This document shows, one piece after another, positions 30,113 to 38,851 of a stretch of DNA of 64,000 nucleotides. The notes under the pieces are model-generated. The model was given only the letters and a program-made list of their open reading frames with translations. It was not told the DNA's origin and ran no database searches. How positions within the stretch are numbered: position 1 is the first letter of the stretch; each line of letters opens with the position of its first letter. This stretch comes from an uncultured Bacteroidales bacterium (lineage in GTDB: Bacteria > Bacteroidota > Bacteroidia > Bacteroidales > Muribaculaceae): the NCBI GenBank assembly GCA_902762385.1, contig CACWNQ010000010.1, positions 62,001 through 126,000 of the forward strand, given 5' to 3'. The position numbers and the translations under genes were made by a program.

Positions 30113-30667
30113 CTATAAGTTTGTGACTAGCCGCTTGCACAGCCGACTCAGCGACTCGGGAGTGATGCCCAAGTAGCTGGCTATAGCGCGATTGGTGAGT
30201 CGGTTGTGTATGTCGGGAAATCGACTCGACAATGCCAAGTAGCGCTCCTCGGGAGTGTGGCAGCAACTGTCGATTGCCTCAAGCATTGCCTTGTAGGCAA
30301 CTGCCTCGCCTAGTTTCATTCTCAAGTCTATCCCCATCAATTTATCAACCTGATGAATGGGCAATTGATATATTATTGAACTCTCGAGCGCCACAATGTC
30401 GACAGGACTAGGAGCGTCGTTGCGCATCGCGCTGTAGCTTGCCACCAGGTCGCCGGTGAAGGCGAAAGAGACGATGCGCTCATGGCCTCGAGTAGTGAAT
30501 CGGGAGTACTTTATTGAGCCACTAGTGAGCAGTCCTACCCTACTGTCCTTCTCACCCACGTGACACAGGTAGTCGCCCTTAACAAGTTCAACCTTCTTAC
30601 CCTTGCTCAGCAATAGGTCCTTAGCGGCTATATAAAAGTCTTTACTGGTAAAATCTAGGTATGTCAT
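30113..30667 (-). CDS. Crp/Fnr-family transcriptional regulator
   Basis: A 184-residue protein with an N-terminal cyclic-nucleotide-binding-type beta-roll (KKVELVKGDYLCHVGEKDSR; RIVSFAFTGDLVASYSAMRN) and a C-terminal winged helix (NRLTNRAIASYLGITPESLS, then RLCKRL, about 155-180). The recognition helix PESLSRL carries E..SR, the pattern by which FNR reads TTGAT half-sites. The N-terminal four-Cys iron-sulphur set of true FNR is absent. Two perfect TTGAT-N4-ATCAA boxes lie upstream, so autoregulation is likely. The signal sensed is unknown. Confidence 0.85.
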   Translation of the reverse strand: MTYLDFTSKDFYIAAKDLLLSKGKKVELVKGDYLCHVGEKDSRVGLLTSGSIKYSRFTTRGHERIVSFAFTGDLVASYSAMRNDAPSPVDIVALESSIIYQLPIHQVDKLMGIDLRMKLGEAVAYKAMLEAIDSCCHTPEERYLALSSRFPDIHNRLTNRAIASYLGITPESLSRLCKRLVTNL

Positions 30668-30681
30668 ACTCTTTTTCTTGC

Positions 30682-30689
30682 AAAATTAT
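30682..30689 (-). promoter_or_regulatory. -7 element for the Crp/Fnr gene
   Basis: Minus strand TAATTTTG, 15-22 bases upstream of the start at 30667. No consensus -33 is visible, which may mean activator dependence. Confidence 0.5.
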
Positions 30690-30749
30690 ATATAGCAGCA
30701 TTAATTGGCGTTGACATCAATCAACATCAGGTTAATCAACGATTAGAAA

Positions 30750-30763
30750 TTGATTGCCATCAA
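30750..30763. promoter_or_regulatory. FNR-type box 1
   Basis: TTGAT-TGCC-ATCAA, a perfect dyad of the FNR/DNR consensus, about 83 bases upstream of the Crp/Fnr start codon. Confidence 0.6.
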
Positions 30764-30849
30764 TGTCGAGTAGCCATAATGCCGTCTCAACCATTAGACG
30801 CAAAAAACCTCGTTTTTGTTGCAAAAAAATGCAACTAACATCTAAAAAC

Positions 30850-30863
30850 TTGATTCAAATCAA
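30850..30863. promoter_or_regulatory. FNR-type box 2
   Basis: TTGAT-TCAA-ATCAA, a second perfect dyad exactly 100 bases from box 1, next to the terminator of the neighbouring convergent gene. Confidence 0.55.
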
Positions 30864-30869
30864 TACCAC

Positions 30870-30918
30870 TAAAAGAAAACACCCCAGCCAATGGCAATAA
30901 TAGCACTTGACTGGGGTG
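30870..30918 (-). terminator. Terminator of the second ECF sigma operon
   Basis: CACCCCAG / CTGGGGTG 8-bp stem with a 23-base loop (30880-30918), followed on the minus strand by TTTTCTTTT (30871-30879), just after the stop at 30948. Confidence 0.75.
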
Positions 30919-30947
30919 AATAATATTGTGAGAACTGAATATAGATA

Positions 30948-31928
30948 TCATTGCTTGTACTTGCCCTTGAGCCAGTTGATAGCCTCATCTAGAAGGCCGT
31001 TGACAAAGGTGTCGCTGCAGCACTTCTGGCACTCTTTCAGGCTCTTAACGCACAATTTCTTTTCGCTTTGGTTTATCACGCCGTCGGCACGCTTGCACAT
31101 CGTCAGGAGCTCGGTGGCATAGGCGGCGCCCTTGCTTGGCGACTGCTTCACTTTTTCCTTGAACTTGTTGCAGTACATTGCGAATGTGGTTAGCCAAGTC
31201 GCATCATCATCATTTACTACATCGTTTGCTTGAGAGAGAACCTTCAAGGCCATGCCATTGCCCAGGCGCTGGCCCAGCATTTCAAGTTGTGGCGAAACTC
31301 CCTCTAGCACTTTCAAACCATTTAAATCAATGAGGCTATCAACTTTGAGAGAAAACCCATTTTTGTAGTTGCCCTTTAATATCGATGTGCCTTTCGACTG
31401 ATATTCATCGGGTTTCTTTCCATAGATCTTATAAAGCTTTCCCGTGTAGAAGTTATCATCATCCTGCCTCCACTCTATGGCATAGCTCGTGCGATAATCA
31501 CTCAGCTGCTTGTCTTTAAAGCACACAACCATGAAGTCCATGTCGTTGTCGGCACCAATGAGTTCAAAGTCGTTCTTGCCTGTTCCGTAAGCTATCGCGT
31601 AGGTCACCCCCTTGCTGCCGGCTTTGCCCGCAGCGCTGTGATAGGCATTCTCGCTATCTTGCGTCATAGCACGGGTTAATTCTTTAATGAGAGCAGCCTT
31701 ATTGCTTGGCAGCCTAAATTGTTTTACGATGCACTCTCCTATTACATCTCCCGAACTTGTGTCGTGGTAATTGATGTTTTTATTTTTACTCATGGTCGTG
31801 TAATCCTTGTCGAGGGCCCTAGAGAACTTGTTATAGGCATCGGCCACATGTTCTTGTGCAGCACACCCAAAGATGGCAAGTATTGCCATTGCTGCCGCCA
31901 TTGCGATTGTAATAAATAGATTTTTCAT
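30948..31928 (-). CDS. Secreted protein of unknown function in an ECF sigma operon
   Basis: A 326-residue protein with a signal peptide (MKNLFITIAMAAAMAILAIF, then GCAAQEHVADAY; a Cys at about 22 could make it a lipoprotein). The body is mixed alpha/beta with no family I recognise. It contains SYAIEWRQDDDNFYTGKLYK, a helical C-terminal half (EMLGQRLGNGMALKVLSQAN), and a Cys-containing end (SLKECQKCCSDTFVNGLLDE). It starts 16 bases after the membrane protein gene and is the last gene of the sigma operon, so it is probably the envelope output or sensor of that system. Confidence 0.65.
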   Translation of the reverse strand: MKNLFITIAMAAAMAILAIFGCAAQEHVADAYNKFSRALDKDYTTMSKNKNINYHDTSSGDVIGECIVKQFRLPSNKAALIKELTRAMTQDSENAYHSAAGKAGSKGVTYAIAYGTGKNDFELIGADNDMDFMVVCFKDKQLSDYRTSYAIEWRQDDDNFYTGKLYKIYGKKPDEYQSKGTSILKGNYKNGFSLKVDSLIDLNGLKVLEGVSPQLEMLGQRLGNGMALKVLSQANDVVNDDDATWLTTFAMYCNKFKEKVKQSPSKGAAYATELLTMCKRADGVINQSEKKLCVKSLKECQKCCSDTFVNGLLDEAINWLKGKYKQ

Positions 31929-31944
31929 ATTGCTGGAGTTTTCG

Positions 31945-32625
31945 TTATTTAAATACTACTTGAATGAATTGTGGATTCTCGTTGGCGATTGCCTGTTGCG
32001 CCTGATAGGCTTGAGCACGCCCTACATATTGCTCCTCAAGAATCTCCTGCCGCTCTTGCTCAATCATGAACTTGTCGGCCAAGAGTTCTTGCTGTGCTTG
32101 TTCAATCTCGCCTTGCTCACGCTCCATCTCCACGGGATCTAAGTGAGCTTTGGGTGATGTGATGCTCCTTGGTTTTTGTTTTTCTTGAGCTTTGGTTGGT
32201 TTGGCAGGTAACTTGTCAGTTATCGTTTTTTCGACCTTAGCGATAATTGGCTTAGGAGGAGCAATTACTTGGGGGGTGAAATTATTAACTGTATCAACAT
32301 CGGCAACAACAACAGGTTGAGTTGCAGTAGGAGCCTTTATCTCAGGACTGCGCATCAGGTTTGGAACCACCATTAATATTATTGCTGCTACAGCGGCAGC
32401 GGCAATAATGGCCCACACTGGGTGAGCGATGTTCCGCCTTGACTCCGCTGCTATTGGCATCCCGTCATCAAAGTAAGCCATCATTTCCTTGTAGGGTTCC
32501 CAGCCCTTAGGAATGTCGTGAGATAAGGCAAAAAACTGCCTTAGCTCACGCTCCTGCTCAAGTGTAGTCTTGCCTTGCATGAACAAGTTGAGCAATGATT
32601 CTATGTGTTTCTCGTCATTATTCAT
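31945..32625 (-). CDS. Single-pass membrane protein, likely anti-sigma factor
   Basis: A 226-residue protein. The N-terminal 80 residues (MNNDEKHIESLLNLFMQGKT, then TLEQERELRQFF) look like a short cytoplasmic anti-sigma-type helix bundle. One transmembrane helix follows (VWAIIAAAAVAAIILMVVPN, about 81-100), then a long Pro/Lys-rich periplasmic stretch and a Gln/Glu-rich coiled coil (MEREQGEIEQAQQELLADKF). It begins 64 bases after the ECF sigma gene on the same strand. Role inferred from layout. Confidence 0.7.
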   Translation of the reverse strand: MNNDEKHIESLLNLFMQGKTTLEQERELRQFFALSHDIPKGWEPYKEMMAYFDDGMPIAAESRRNIAHPVWAIIAAAAVAAIILMVVPNLMRSPEIKAPTATQPVVVADVDTVNNFTPQVIAPPKPIIAKVEKTITDKLPAKPTKAQEKQKPRSITSPKAHLDPVEMEREQGEIEQAQQELLADKFMIEQERQEILEEQYVGRAQAYQAQQAIANENPQFIQVVFK

Positions 32626-32689
32626 CGTTGGTTTATATAATTTTCACGCTCGGCAATGTTCATGTAAACATGACGCTACCCTCGCTAAA

Positions 32690-33193
32690 TCAAAAATTTC
32701 GCTTCTTAATCTCATCTAGTAATTTAAATCGGGCTCTTGACAAGAGACTCCGTGCCGTACTGTTCTCAATGCCTAATCGGCAGGCAATTTCATCATAACT
32801 CAGGCATTCAACCTGGCGCATGTGTAGCACTGCGTACTGAGTGCTTGGCAACCGCTGCATAGCTGAGTTGAGCCATGCAACCTCTTGTGATGAGATGAGA
32901 GAATCGTCGGGTGTAATAAGCTGCGATTTTAACTGCTTCGGGTTTACCGACATAATGGGCACATTGTTGTTGTCGTTGCGATGCAGCGAGGCAAGATTAT
33001 GACGTGCCATCACCACTACAAGAGCTTCGAGTGAGCGATACCTATCGAGCGTGTCGCGCAGCTGCCACAACCGCAACAACACATCTTGTGCAACATCTTC
33101 GGCCTGCATCGCGTCGGCACCACACGACATGCATGTGGCAATAGCCTTTTCACGCAGCTCAACCGCCCTTGATTCAAACTCTTTCTCACCCAT
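32690..33193 (-). CDS. ECF-type RNA polymerase sigma factor
   Basis: A 167-residue sigma factor. Region 2 is MQAEDVAQDVLLRLWQLRDT (about 29-48); region 4 is LPSTQYAVLHMRQVECLSYD then EIACRLGIENSTARSLLSRA (about 115-155). It leads a three-gene minus-strand operon with a membrane protein and a secreted protein. Directly upstream is an 11-bp inverted repeat (33204-33228). Confidence 0.88.
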   Translation of the reverse strand: MGEKEFESRAVELREKAIATCMSCGADAMQAEDVAQDVLLRLWQLRDTLDRYRSLEALVVVMARHNLASLHRNDNNNVPIMSVNPKQLKSQLITPDDSLISSQEVAWLNSAMQRLPSTQYAVLHMRQVECLSYDEIACRLGIENSTARSLLSRARFKLLDEIKKRNF

Positions 33194-33203
33194 ACACTAT
33201 TAA

Positions 33204-33228
33204 GACGCAAAAAACCCTTTTTTGCGTC
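33204..33228. promoter_or_regulatory. Perfect 11-bp inverted repeat upstream of the ECF sigma gene
   Basis: GACGCAAAAAA-CCC-TTTTTTGCGTC, 11 bases upstream of the start codon. It could be an operator or an mRNA hairpin limiting translation. The left arm with flanks (AGACGCAAAAAACC) also occurs at 30796-30809. Confidence 0.55.
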
Positions 33229-33275
33229 AATCATTAACCTTTTTTAATCAACGAGATGTTCTAGCCACATAATGT

Positions 33276-33307
33276 TTTGTATTTGAAGCAAAAAAGTACT
33301 ATATTTG
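33276..33307 (+). promoter_or_regulatory. Promoter of the second M16 peptidase gene
   Basis: TTTG (33276-33279), 20-base spacer, TATATTTG (33300-33307): perfect consensus, about 60 bases before the ATG at 33366. Confidence 0.8.
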
Positions 33308-33365
33308 CCAAACCATTAATTGAAATCTAAAAACAATTCTAATAACAATCTCATATTAAAAAAAC

Positions 33366-36179
33366 ATGAAACTAAGAAATCTCTTACTTTCGGCCTTCAT
33401 GCTAATTGCATTAGGCTCGATGGCACAGCTATCGCCAAATGTTGAGAATGACCCCAGCGTGCGCACTGGCAAGCTACCTAACGGATTAACTTACTACATT
33501 AAGCAGAACAACTGGCCCGAGCACCGAGTGAACTTCTACATAGCACAACGTGTGGGTTCGCTACAGGAAGAGGAAAACCAGCGTGGTCTCGCTCACTTCC
33601 TCGAGCACATGGCCTTCAACGGTTCGGAGCACTATCCCGGCAATGGCGTTATTGACTACACCCGCTCGATAGGTGTAGAATTTGGACGTGACTTGAACGC
33701 CTATACAAGTGTTGATCAAACGGTTTACAACATCAACGACGTGCCTAGCACACGCGTGAGCGCTATCGACTCGTGCCTGCTCATCCTTAAGGACTGGAGC
33801 AACGGTCTACTACTCGAAGACAAGGAAATCGACAAGGAACGTGGTGTGATTCATGAAGAGTGGCGCGTGCGCTCAAGCGCACAACAACGCTTGCTCGAGC
33901 GCAACCTTGAGACTCTCTATCCTGGCTCTAAGTACGGCAAGCGCATGCCAATAGGCTTAATGAGTGTGGTCGATAACTTCAAGTACAACGAGCTGCGCGA
34001 TTACTACCACAAGTGGTATCGCCCCGACAATCAAGCAATTGTAGTGGTGGGAGACATCGATGTTGACCGCACCGAGGCCAAAATAAAGGAGTTATTCAGC
34101 TCTATTCCCGCTCCTGCACCCGATGCTGCAAAGGTTGTTGACGAACCTGTGCCCGACAATGAAGAGCCTATCATCATCATCGACAAGGACAAGGAACAGA
34201 TGACAAACTCTATTCAAGTGATGTTCAAGCATGAGCCCATACCCAATCAAATGAAGAGCACTATAATGTATACTATGCAAAACTATGCCAATAGTATGGC
34301 ATTCAACATGCTCTATAAGCGACTTGAAGAGAAATCAAAAGAGCCCGACTGCCCATATTTATTTGCATTTGTCAGTGATGGCACATATCTATTCTCAAAG
34401 ACAAAGGATGCTTTCAGCATCACAATAATGCCAAAAGAAGGGCAGACCCCCCAAGCAATCAAGATGGTTACCGAGGAGGTTCTTAGGGCCGCTCAGCATG
34501 GATTTACCGAAACCGAGTATGTTAGAGTTCAAGATGAATACAATAGCAACCTTGAAACTCGATATAACAATCGCAACCAAGTAAACAACAACAACTTTGG
34601 TCGCCAATATTGCTCTCACTTCTTGTCGCAATTCCCTTATCCGTCAATCGAGTGGACCTACCAAACGATGAAGATGCTTGCGCCACAAATTCCTCTTGAA
34701 CTCATTAACCAAGCTTTTGTCCAGCTTGTGCCTCAAGATAATTCTAACTTGGTGATTATGAACTTCTGTCCCGAGAATATTGAACTACCAACTGCTCAAG
34801 ACCTCTTGACTGCAATTAACGAGGCCCGTAGCGAGAAACTCGAAGCTTATGTCGACAACGTGAAACAAGAACCTCTTATCACAACTATGCCAAAAGCCGG
34901 AAAGATTGTGAAGGAGACCAAGAACGAAAAGCTCGGTTACACCCAGTACACTTTGAGCAACGGTGTCAATGTCTTTATCAAACCTACCACCTTTAAGGAT
35001 GACGACATTCAATACTTTGCCGAATCGCACGGCGGCAGTTCGCTCTATGGAGAGAACGACTGGATCAACTACACTATGTTCTCAAGCGTAATTGGCAATT
35101 GTGGACTTGGAAACTTCACCAACTCCGAGCTCAAGAAAGCACTCGCTGGCAAGAATGCATCAGTTACCCCATCTCTTTCAAGAGATTATGAGTCATTCTA
35201 TGGATCATCAAACAAAAAGGACCTAGAGACTTTGTTCCAACTCAATTATCTATACTTCACTGCTATCAACAAAGATGAGAAAGCCGTGAAGAGCGAACTC
35301 TCAATGCTTGAGACTTTCTTAAAGAACAAAGACGCAATGCCACAAATGGTATTCTCCGATAGCTTGACCTACACATTATATAATCACGACCCACGTTGCC
35401 GTTCAATTAATTCCGAGTTAATCAAGAACGTTGACATCGACCGCGTAATTCAAATCGCAAAAGAACGCGTGGCTAATGCTGCCGACTTCACATTCTACTT
35501 CGTGGGAAGCTTCGACGAAGCAACTATCAAGCCACTAATTGAGCAATACATAGCATCACTGCCTTCTCAAAAGGGCAAGAAAGAAGAATTCGGTGATATT
35601 CCAAAATATGCTAAGGGAAAAATCAGTAACGAGTTCAGTCGCAAGATGGAAACCCCACAAGTAACTTCAAGAATCATTTGGCACGCTGATGACGTACCAT
35701 ATACTATAGAGAACGATATCCTTGCCGATTTCACACAAGCAGTGCTTCGCTCGATGCTGCTTGAAAAGGTGCGTGAAGATGAAGGCGCGGCTTATTCTCC
35801 AAGTGGCAGCGCGTCAATTTCTTACTCGGGGAACAACGTAATCACACAAGCAGCAGTAAGTTGTAATTATAATCCCGAGAAGAAAGACGTTGTTCTTGGC
35901 ATCTTGCGTGAAGCGCTCAATGATGTTGCAAGCGGCAATTTCTCTGATGACATCTTGGTTAAAACCAAGGAAAAGATGAAAAAAGACTATGATACGGGCC
36001 TGAAAGACAATGATTTCTGGGTTAGCATTATCAGCAACTATATTGACCACAATATTGATTACTTCACTAATTACAAAGAAATGGTCAACAAGGTCACTAA
36101 AGATCAAATATGCAACTTTGCTAAGCAACTGCTCAAAAATAATAACTGCGTCGAAGTCACAATGGTACCCGAACAGTAA
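33366..36179 (+). CDS. Secreted M16 zinc peptidase (paralogue)
   Basis: A 937-residue peptidase with a signal peptide (MKLRNLLLSAFMLIALGSMA) and the HFLEH zinc motif near residue 80. It is strongly similar to the protein at 25799-28744 throughout: long stretches such as GLTYYIKQNNWPEHRVNFYI, VVGDIDVDRTEAKIKELFSS and ANAADFTFYFVGSFDEATIK are identical, while codon choice differs more, so the duplication is not recent or has been shaped by selection. It ends at VEVTMVPEQ without the Lys/Ala tail. Peptide substrates unknown. Confidence 0.88.
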   Translation: MKLRNLLLSAFMLIALGSMAQLSPNVENDPSVRTGKLPNGLTYYIKQNNWPEHRVNFYIAQRVGSLQEEENQRGLAHFLEHMAFNGSEHYPGNGVIDYTRSIGVEFGRDLNAYTSVDQTVYNINDVPSTRVSAIDSCLLILKDWSNGLLLEDKEIDKERGVIHEEWRVRSSAQQRLLERNLETLYPGSKYGKRMPIGLMSVVDNFKYNELRDYYHKWYRPDNQAIVVVGDIDVDRTEAKIKELFSSIPAPAPDAAKVVDEPVPDNEEPIIIIDKDKEQMTNSIQVMFKHEPIPNQMKSTIMYTMQNYANSMAFNMLYKRLEEKSKEPDCPYLFAFVSDGTYLFSKTKDAFSITIMPKEGQTPQAIKMVTEEVLRAAQHGFTETEYVRVQDEYNSNLETRYNNRNQVNNNNFGRQYCSHFLSQFPYPSIEWTYQTMKMLAPQIPLELINQAFVQLVPQDNSNLVIMNFCPENIELPTAQDLLTAINEARSEKLEAYVDNVKQEPLITTMPKAGKIVKETKNEKLGYTQYTLSNGVNVFIKPTTFKDDDIQYFAESHGGSSLYGENDWINYTMFSSVIGNCGLGNFTNSELKKALAGKNASVTPSLSRDYESFYGSSNKKDLETLFQLNYLYFTAINKDEKAVKSELSMLETFLKNKDAMPQMVFSDSLTYTLYNHDPRCRSINSELIKNVDIDRVIQIAKERVANAADFTFYFVGSFDEATIKPLIEQYIASLPSQKGKKEEFGDIPKYAKGKISNEFSRKMETPQVTSRIIWHADDVPYTIENDILADFTQAVLRSMLLEKVREDEGAAYSPSGSASISYSGNNVITQAAVSCNYNPEKKDVVLGILREALNDVASGNFSDDILVKTKEKMKKDYDTGLKDNDFWVSIISNYIDHNIDYFTNYKEMVNKVTKDQICNFAKQLLKNNNCVEVTMVPEQ

Positions 36180-36203
36180 TGCTTAACAAAAACTTCCAAC
36201 CAT

Positions 36204-36244
36204 CAATTGCGCCTGCCACTCTAGTGACGGGTGCAATTGTTTTG
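36204..36244 (+). terminator. Rho-independent terminator
   Basis: CAATTGCGCC / GGGTGCAATTG stem, then TTTTG, 25 bases after the M16 stop. Confidence 0.7.
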
Positions 36245-36315
36245 TAATCCATTTGTAGAAACAAGAAACCATCAAAAAACTAACTACTAAAAAACAATAA
36301 CTAAAAACTTTTCAC

Positions 36316-36323
36316 TACCTTTG
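36316..36323 (+). promoter_or_regulatory. -7 element for the aminopeptidase P gene
   Basis: TACCTTTG, 34-41 bases before the ATG at 36357. No consensus -33 was found. Confidence 0.5.
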
Positions 36324-36356
36324 CAAGTCAATAATACAGCATAAATAAAATATACA

Positions 36357-38126
36357 ATGAATAACAATCTTGAACAATTGCGCGAGTTGATGCGCAGCAA
36401 GGGTGTGGAGGCCGTTATCATTCCTGGCACCGACCCTCATCAGAGTGAATATGTGAGCGACTACTGGAAATTCCGCGACTGGCTCTCGGGATTTACAGGC
36501 AGCAATGGCACAGCAGTGGTAACCCTTAGGCATGCCAGCATGTGGACCGACTCAAGATACTTCCTGCAAGCCGGCATTGAGCTTGAAGGCAGTGGCTTTG
36601 AATTGCAAAATGTGGAATATCGCGGCGACTTGTCAATGATTATGCAGTGGCTCACCAACGACCTGCACGAAGACGACACTCTCGCCATCGACGGACGCCT
36701 TTTCTCGCTGATGGACACCAATAGACTCGAGCAGATGTGCGGTGAGAACGGATTTCTTCTAGCAACCGACTTCTACCCTGATGAGACCATATGGAATGAC
36801 CGACCACAGCGCCCAATGAACGAATGCTATGTGCATGACGAGGAATATGCTGGAGAGGATGTTGAGAGCAAGCTCACACGCACAATGGAAAAAGTGGAAG
36901 AAAGTGGTGCCGACAGCATTCTCATTACAGCCCTCGACGAGATAGCATGGCTATTGAATCTGCGCAGCAGCGATGTGGATTTCACACCTGTGGCAATAGC
37001 CTTTTTCTATATGAGTGAGAATGACCGCGTCATCTTCACCGACGACGAGATGAGTAAGGACGTGAAGAATCATCTAGGCAACTACAATGTGCGCATCAAG
37101 GGATATAACGAGGTGGAGAAGTTCCTCGAAAAACGTAATATGAGCAACACCATCATGCTCGATCCCTATAAGGTAAGCGACACATTAGGTCAAGCACTGA
37201 TGTGCGACAAAGTGTATGGAGCATCGCCAGTCGAAGCGCTAAAAGCAATCAAAAATGAGGTACAAATCAATGGTTTCCGCAGGGCTATGGAACGTGATGG
37301 AGCGGCATTAGTGCGACTTTTCATGTGGATTGAGCAAAATGCCTCCAGTGGCACTATCAACGAACTCGACGTGTGGGAGCAGGGCAAAATGGAGCGTGGA
37401 AAGAGCGACCTCTACCGAGGCGATAGCTTCGAGATGATATGCGGATACCGTGAGCATGGCGCTATCGTGCACTACACAGCCAATGCCGAGAGTGCCAGCA
37501 CTCTGCAAGGCGAAGGTCTGCTGCTCGTCGATAGTGGTGCGCAATATCTCGACGGAACTACCGACATCACCCGCACTATCACCCTGGGTAACCCAACCGA
37601 ACAAGAGAAGCATGACTTCACACTCGTTCTCAAGGGGCACCTTGCACTCAGCCGTGCCAAGTTCCCAGTGGGCACCACCGGCGTACAACTCGATGCATTT
37701 GCCCGCATGCCATTGTGGAACGAGGCTATGACCTACGGTCACGGCACAGGTCATGGCATGGGCCACTTCTTGGGCTGCCACGAGGGTCCTCACAGCATTC
37801 GCACTAACCTCAACCCTGTTGCTCTTGAGCCCGGCATGGTAACCAGCAACGAGCCAGGGCTGTACAAGACTGGCGAGTATGGCATCCGCACTGAAAACAT
37901 ACTCCTTGTGGTTGAAGGACCAAAGACCGAGAACTTCGGTGACTTCCTAGAGTTTGAGACCTTAACGTTGTTCCCCTACGACACACGCCTCATCGACACC
38001 ACGATGCTCACCCCCGAGGAAGTGCAACAGGTTAATGACTACCACGCAATGGTACTTGAGCGACTAACTCCTTACCTTAATGAGGAAGAAGCCGCTTGGC
38101 TTAAAACTAAATGTAAGGAAATCTAG
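36357..38126 (+). CDS. Aminopeptidase P family (M24B) Xaa-Pro peptidase
   Basis: A 589-residue cytoplasmic peptidase removing the residue before an N-terminal proline. It has two creatinase-like N-terminal domains (VEAVIIPGTDPHQSEYVSDY; DEIAWLLNLRSSDV) and a C-terminal pita-bread domain. The dinuclear metal ligands are visible in LLVDSGAQYLDGTTDITRT (two Asp, about 391 and 402), HGTGHGMGHFLGCHEGPH (His, about 461), TSNEPGLYK (Glu, about 497) and RTENILLV (Glu, about 513). Length fits the three-domain form. Its stop codon lies in the first CTAG of a repeat element. Confidence 0.93.
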   Translation: MNNNLEQLRELMRSKGVEAVIIPGTDPHQSEYVSDYWKFRDWLSGFTGSNGTAVVTLRHASMWTDSRYFLQAGIELEGSGFELQNVEYRGDLSMIMQWLTNDLHEDDTLAIDGRLFSLMDTNRLEQMCGENGFLLATDFYPDETIWNDRPQRPMNECYVHDEEYAGEDVESKLTRTMEKVEESGADSILITALDEIAWLLNLRSSDVDFTPVAIAFFYMSENDRVIFTDDEMSKDVKNHLGNYNVRIKGYNEVEKFLEKRNMSNTIMLDPYKVSDTLGQALMCDKVYGASPVEALKAIKNEVQINGFRRAMERDGAALVRLFMWIEQNASSGTINELDVWEQGKMERGKSDLYRGDSFEMICGYREHGAIVHYTANAESASTLQGEGLLLVDSGAQYLDGTTDITRTITLGNPTEQEKHDFTLVLKGHLALSRAKFPVGTTGVQLDAFARMPLWNEAMTYGHGTGHGMGHFLGCHEGPHSIRTNLNPVALEPGMVTSNEPGLYKTGEYGIRTENILLVVEGPKTENFGDFLEFETLTLFPYDTRLIDTTMLTPEEVQQVNDYHAMVLERLTPYLNEEEAAWLKTKCKEI

Positions 38127-38156
38127 AATTTCTAAATTGTCTAGAATCTCTAGAGT
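38122..38156. repeat. CTAG-rich intergenic element, copy 1
   Basis: Three CTAG tetramers (38123, 38141, 38150) in a TCTAGAATTTCTA / TCTAGAATCTCTAGAG pattern that can fold imperfectly. It overlaps the aminopeptidase stop codon. A tandem AACTAAGAACTAAAA repeat follows up to the next gene start. Confidence 0.55.
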
Positions 38157-38192
38157 TAATAGTAACTAAGAACTAAAAACTAAGAACTAAAA

Positions 38193-38708
38193 ATGGCAAT
38201 AATAAGAAATGTAAGGGGATTTACCCCAAAGATTGGCAAGGACACTTTCCTTGCTGACAATGCAGTAGTAGTGGGTGATGTTACCATTGGCGACGAGTGC
38301 AGCATATGGTTTGGTGCTGTGCTGCGTGGCGATGTCAACACCATCACCCTGGGTAACCGAGTTAACGTGCAGGACGGCAGCGTACTGCACACACTTTATC
38401 AAAAATCAACTATTGAAATTGGCGACGACGTGTCGATAGGTCACAATGTTACCATTCACGGAGCCAAAATCCATGACATGGCACTCATTGGCATGGGTAG
38501 TGTGGTGCTCGACGATGCCGAGATTGGCGAAGGAGCCATTATCGCTGCTGGTAGCGTGGTGCTTAAGGGAACCAAGGTTGGCCCTCACGAACTCTGGGCA
38601 GGCTCACCCGCCAAGTTCAAAAAGATGGTCGATCCAGCCCAAGCTAAGGAAATCAACGTGAAAATCGCCCGCAACTACCTAATGTACAGCACCTGGTACG
38701 AGGATTAA
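38193..38708 (+). CDS. Gamma-class carbonic anhydrase family protein
   Basis: A 171-residue left-handed beta-helix protein with hexapeptide repeats (VVVGDVTIGDECSIWFGAVL; VNTITLGNRVNVQDGSVLH). Metal-ligand histidines appear in VSIGHNVTIHGAKIHD (about 81-96). The C-terminal helix (DPAQAKEINVKIARNYLMYS) packs the trimer. Many members of this YrdA/PaaY-like family have weak or unknown activity, so carbonic anhydrase function is not assured. It may be cotranscribed with the aminopeptidase gene 66 bases upstream. Confidence 0.85.
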   Translation: MAIIRNVRGFTPKIGKDTFLADNAVVVGDVTIGDECSIWFGAVLRGDVNTITLGNRVNVQDGSVLHTLYQKSTIEIGDDVSIGHNVTIHGAKIHDMALIGMGSVVLDDAEIGEGAIIAAGSVVLKGTKVGPHELWAGSPAKFKKMVDPAQAKEINVKIARNYLMYSTWYED

Positions 38709-38851
38709 GTGTTAAGTGCTAAGTAGTTGCGCCATTGCATTTGATACCCAAATTACTAAAACACAAGTTGCGAATGAGAGCTTTTCTCGCTTGCGATTTT
38801 GTTGTTTATCGTCTGGCGGACAAGGCACGCCTTGTCCCTACCACTTAATAC

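Noticed and set aside
30712-30725. Third FNR box near the Crp/Fnr promoter
   Set aside because: The half-sites TTGAC and ATCAA are there but spacing appears wrong, so it is mentioned only as degenerate.
38160-38192. Tandem AACTAAGAACTAAAA repeat before the carbonic anhydrase gene
   Set aside because: Short AT-rich repeats are common in Bacteroidetes translation start regions; too short for a distinct element.
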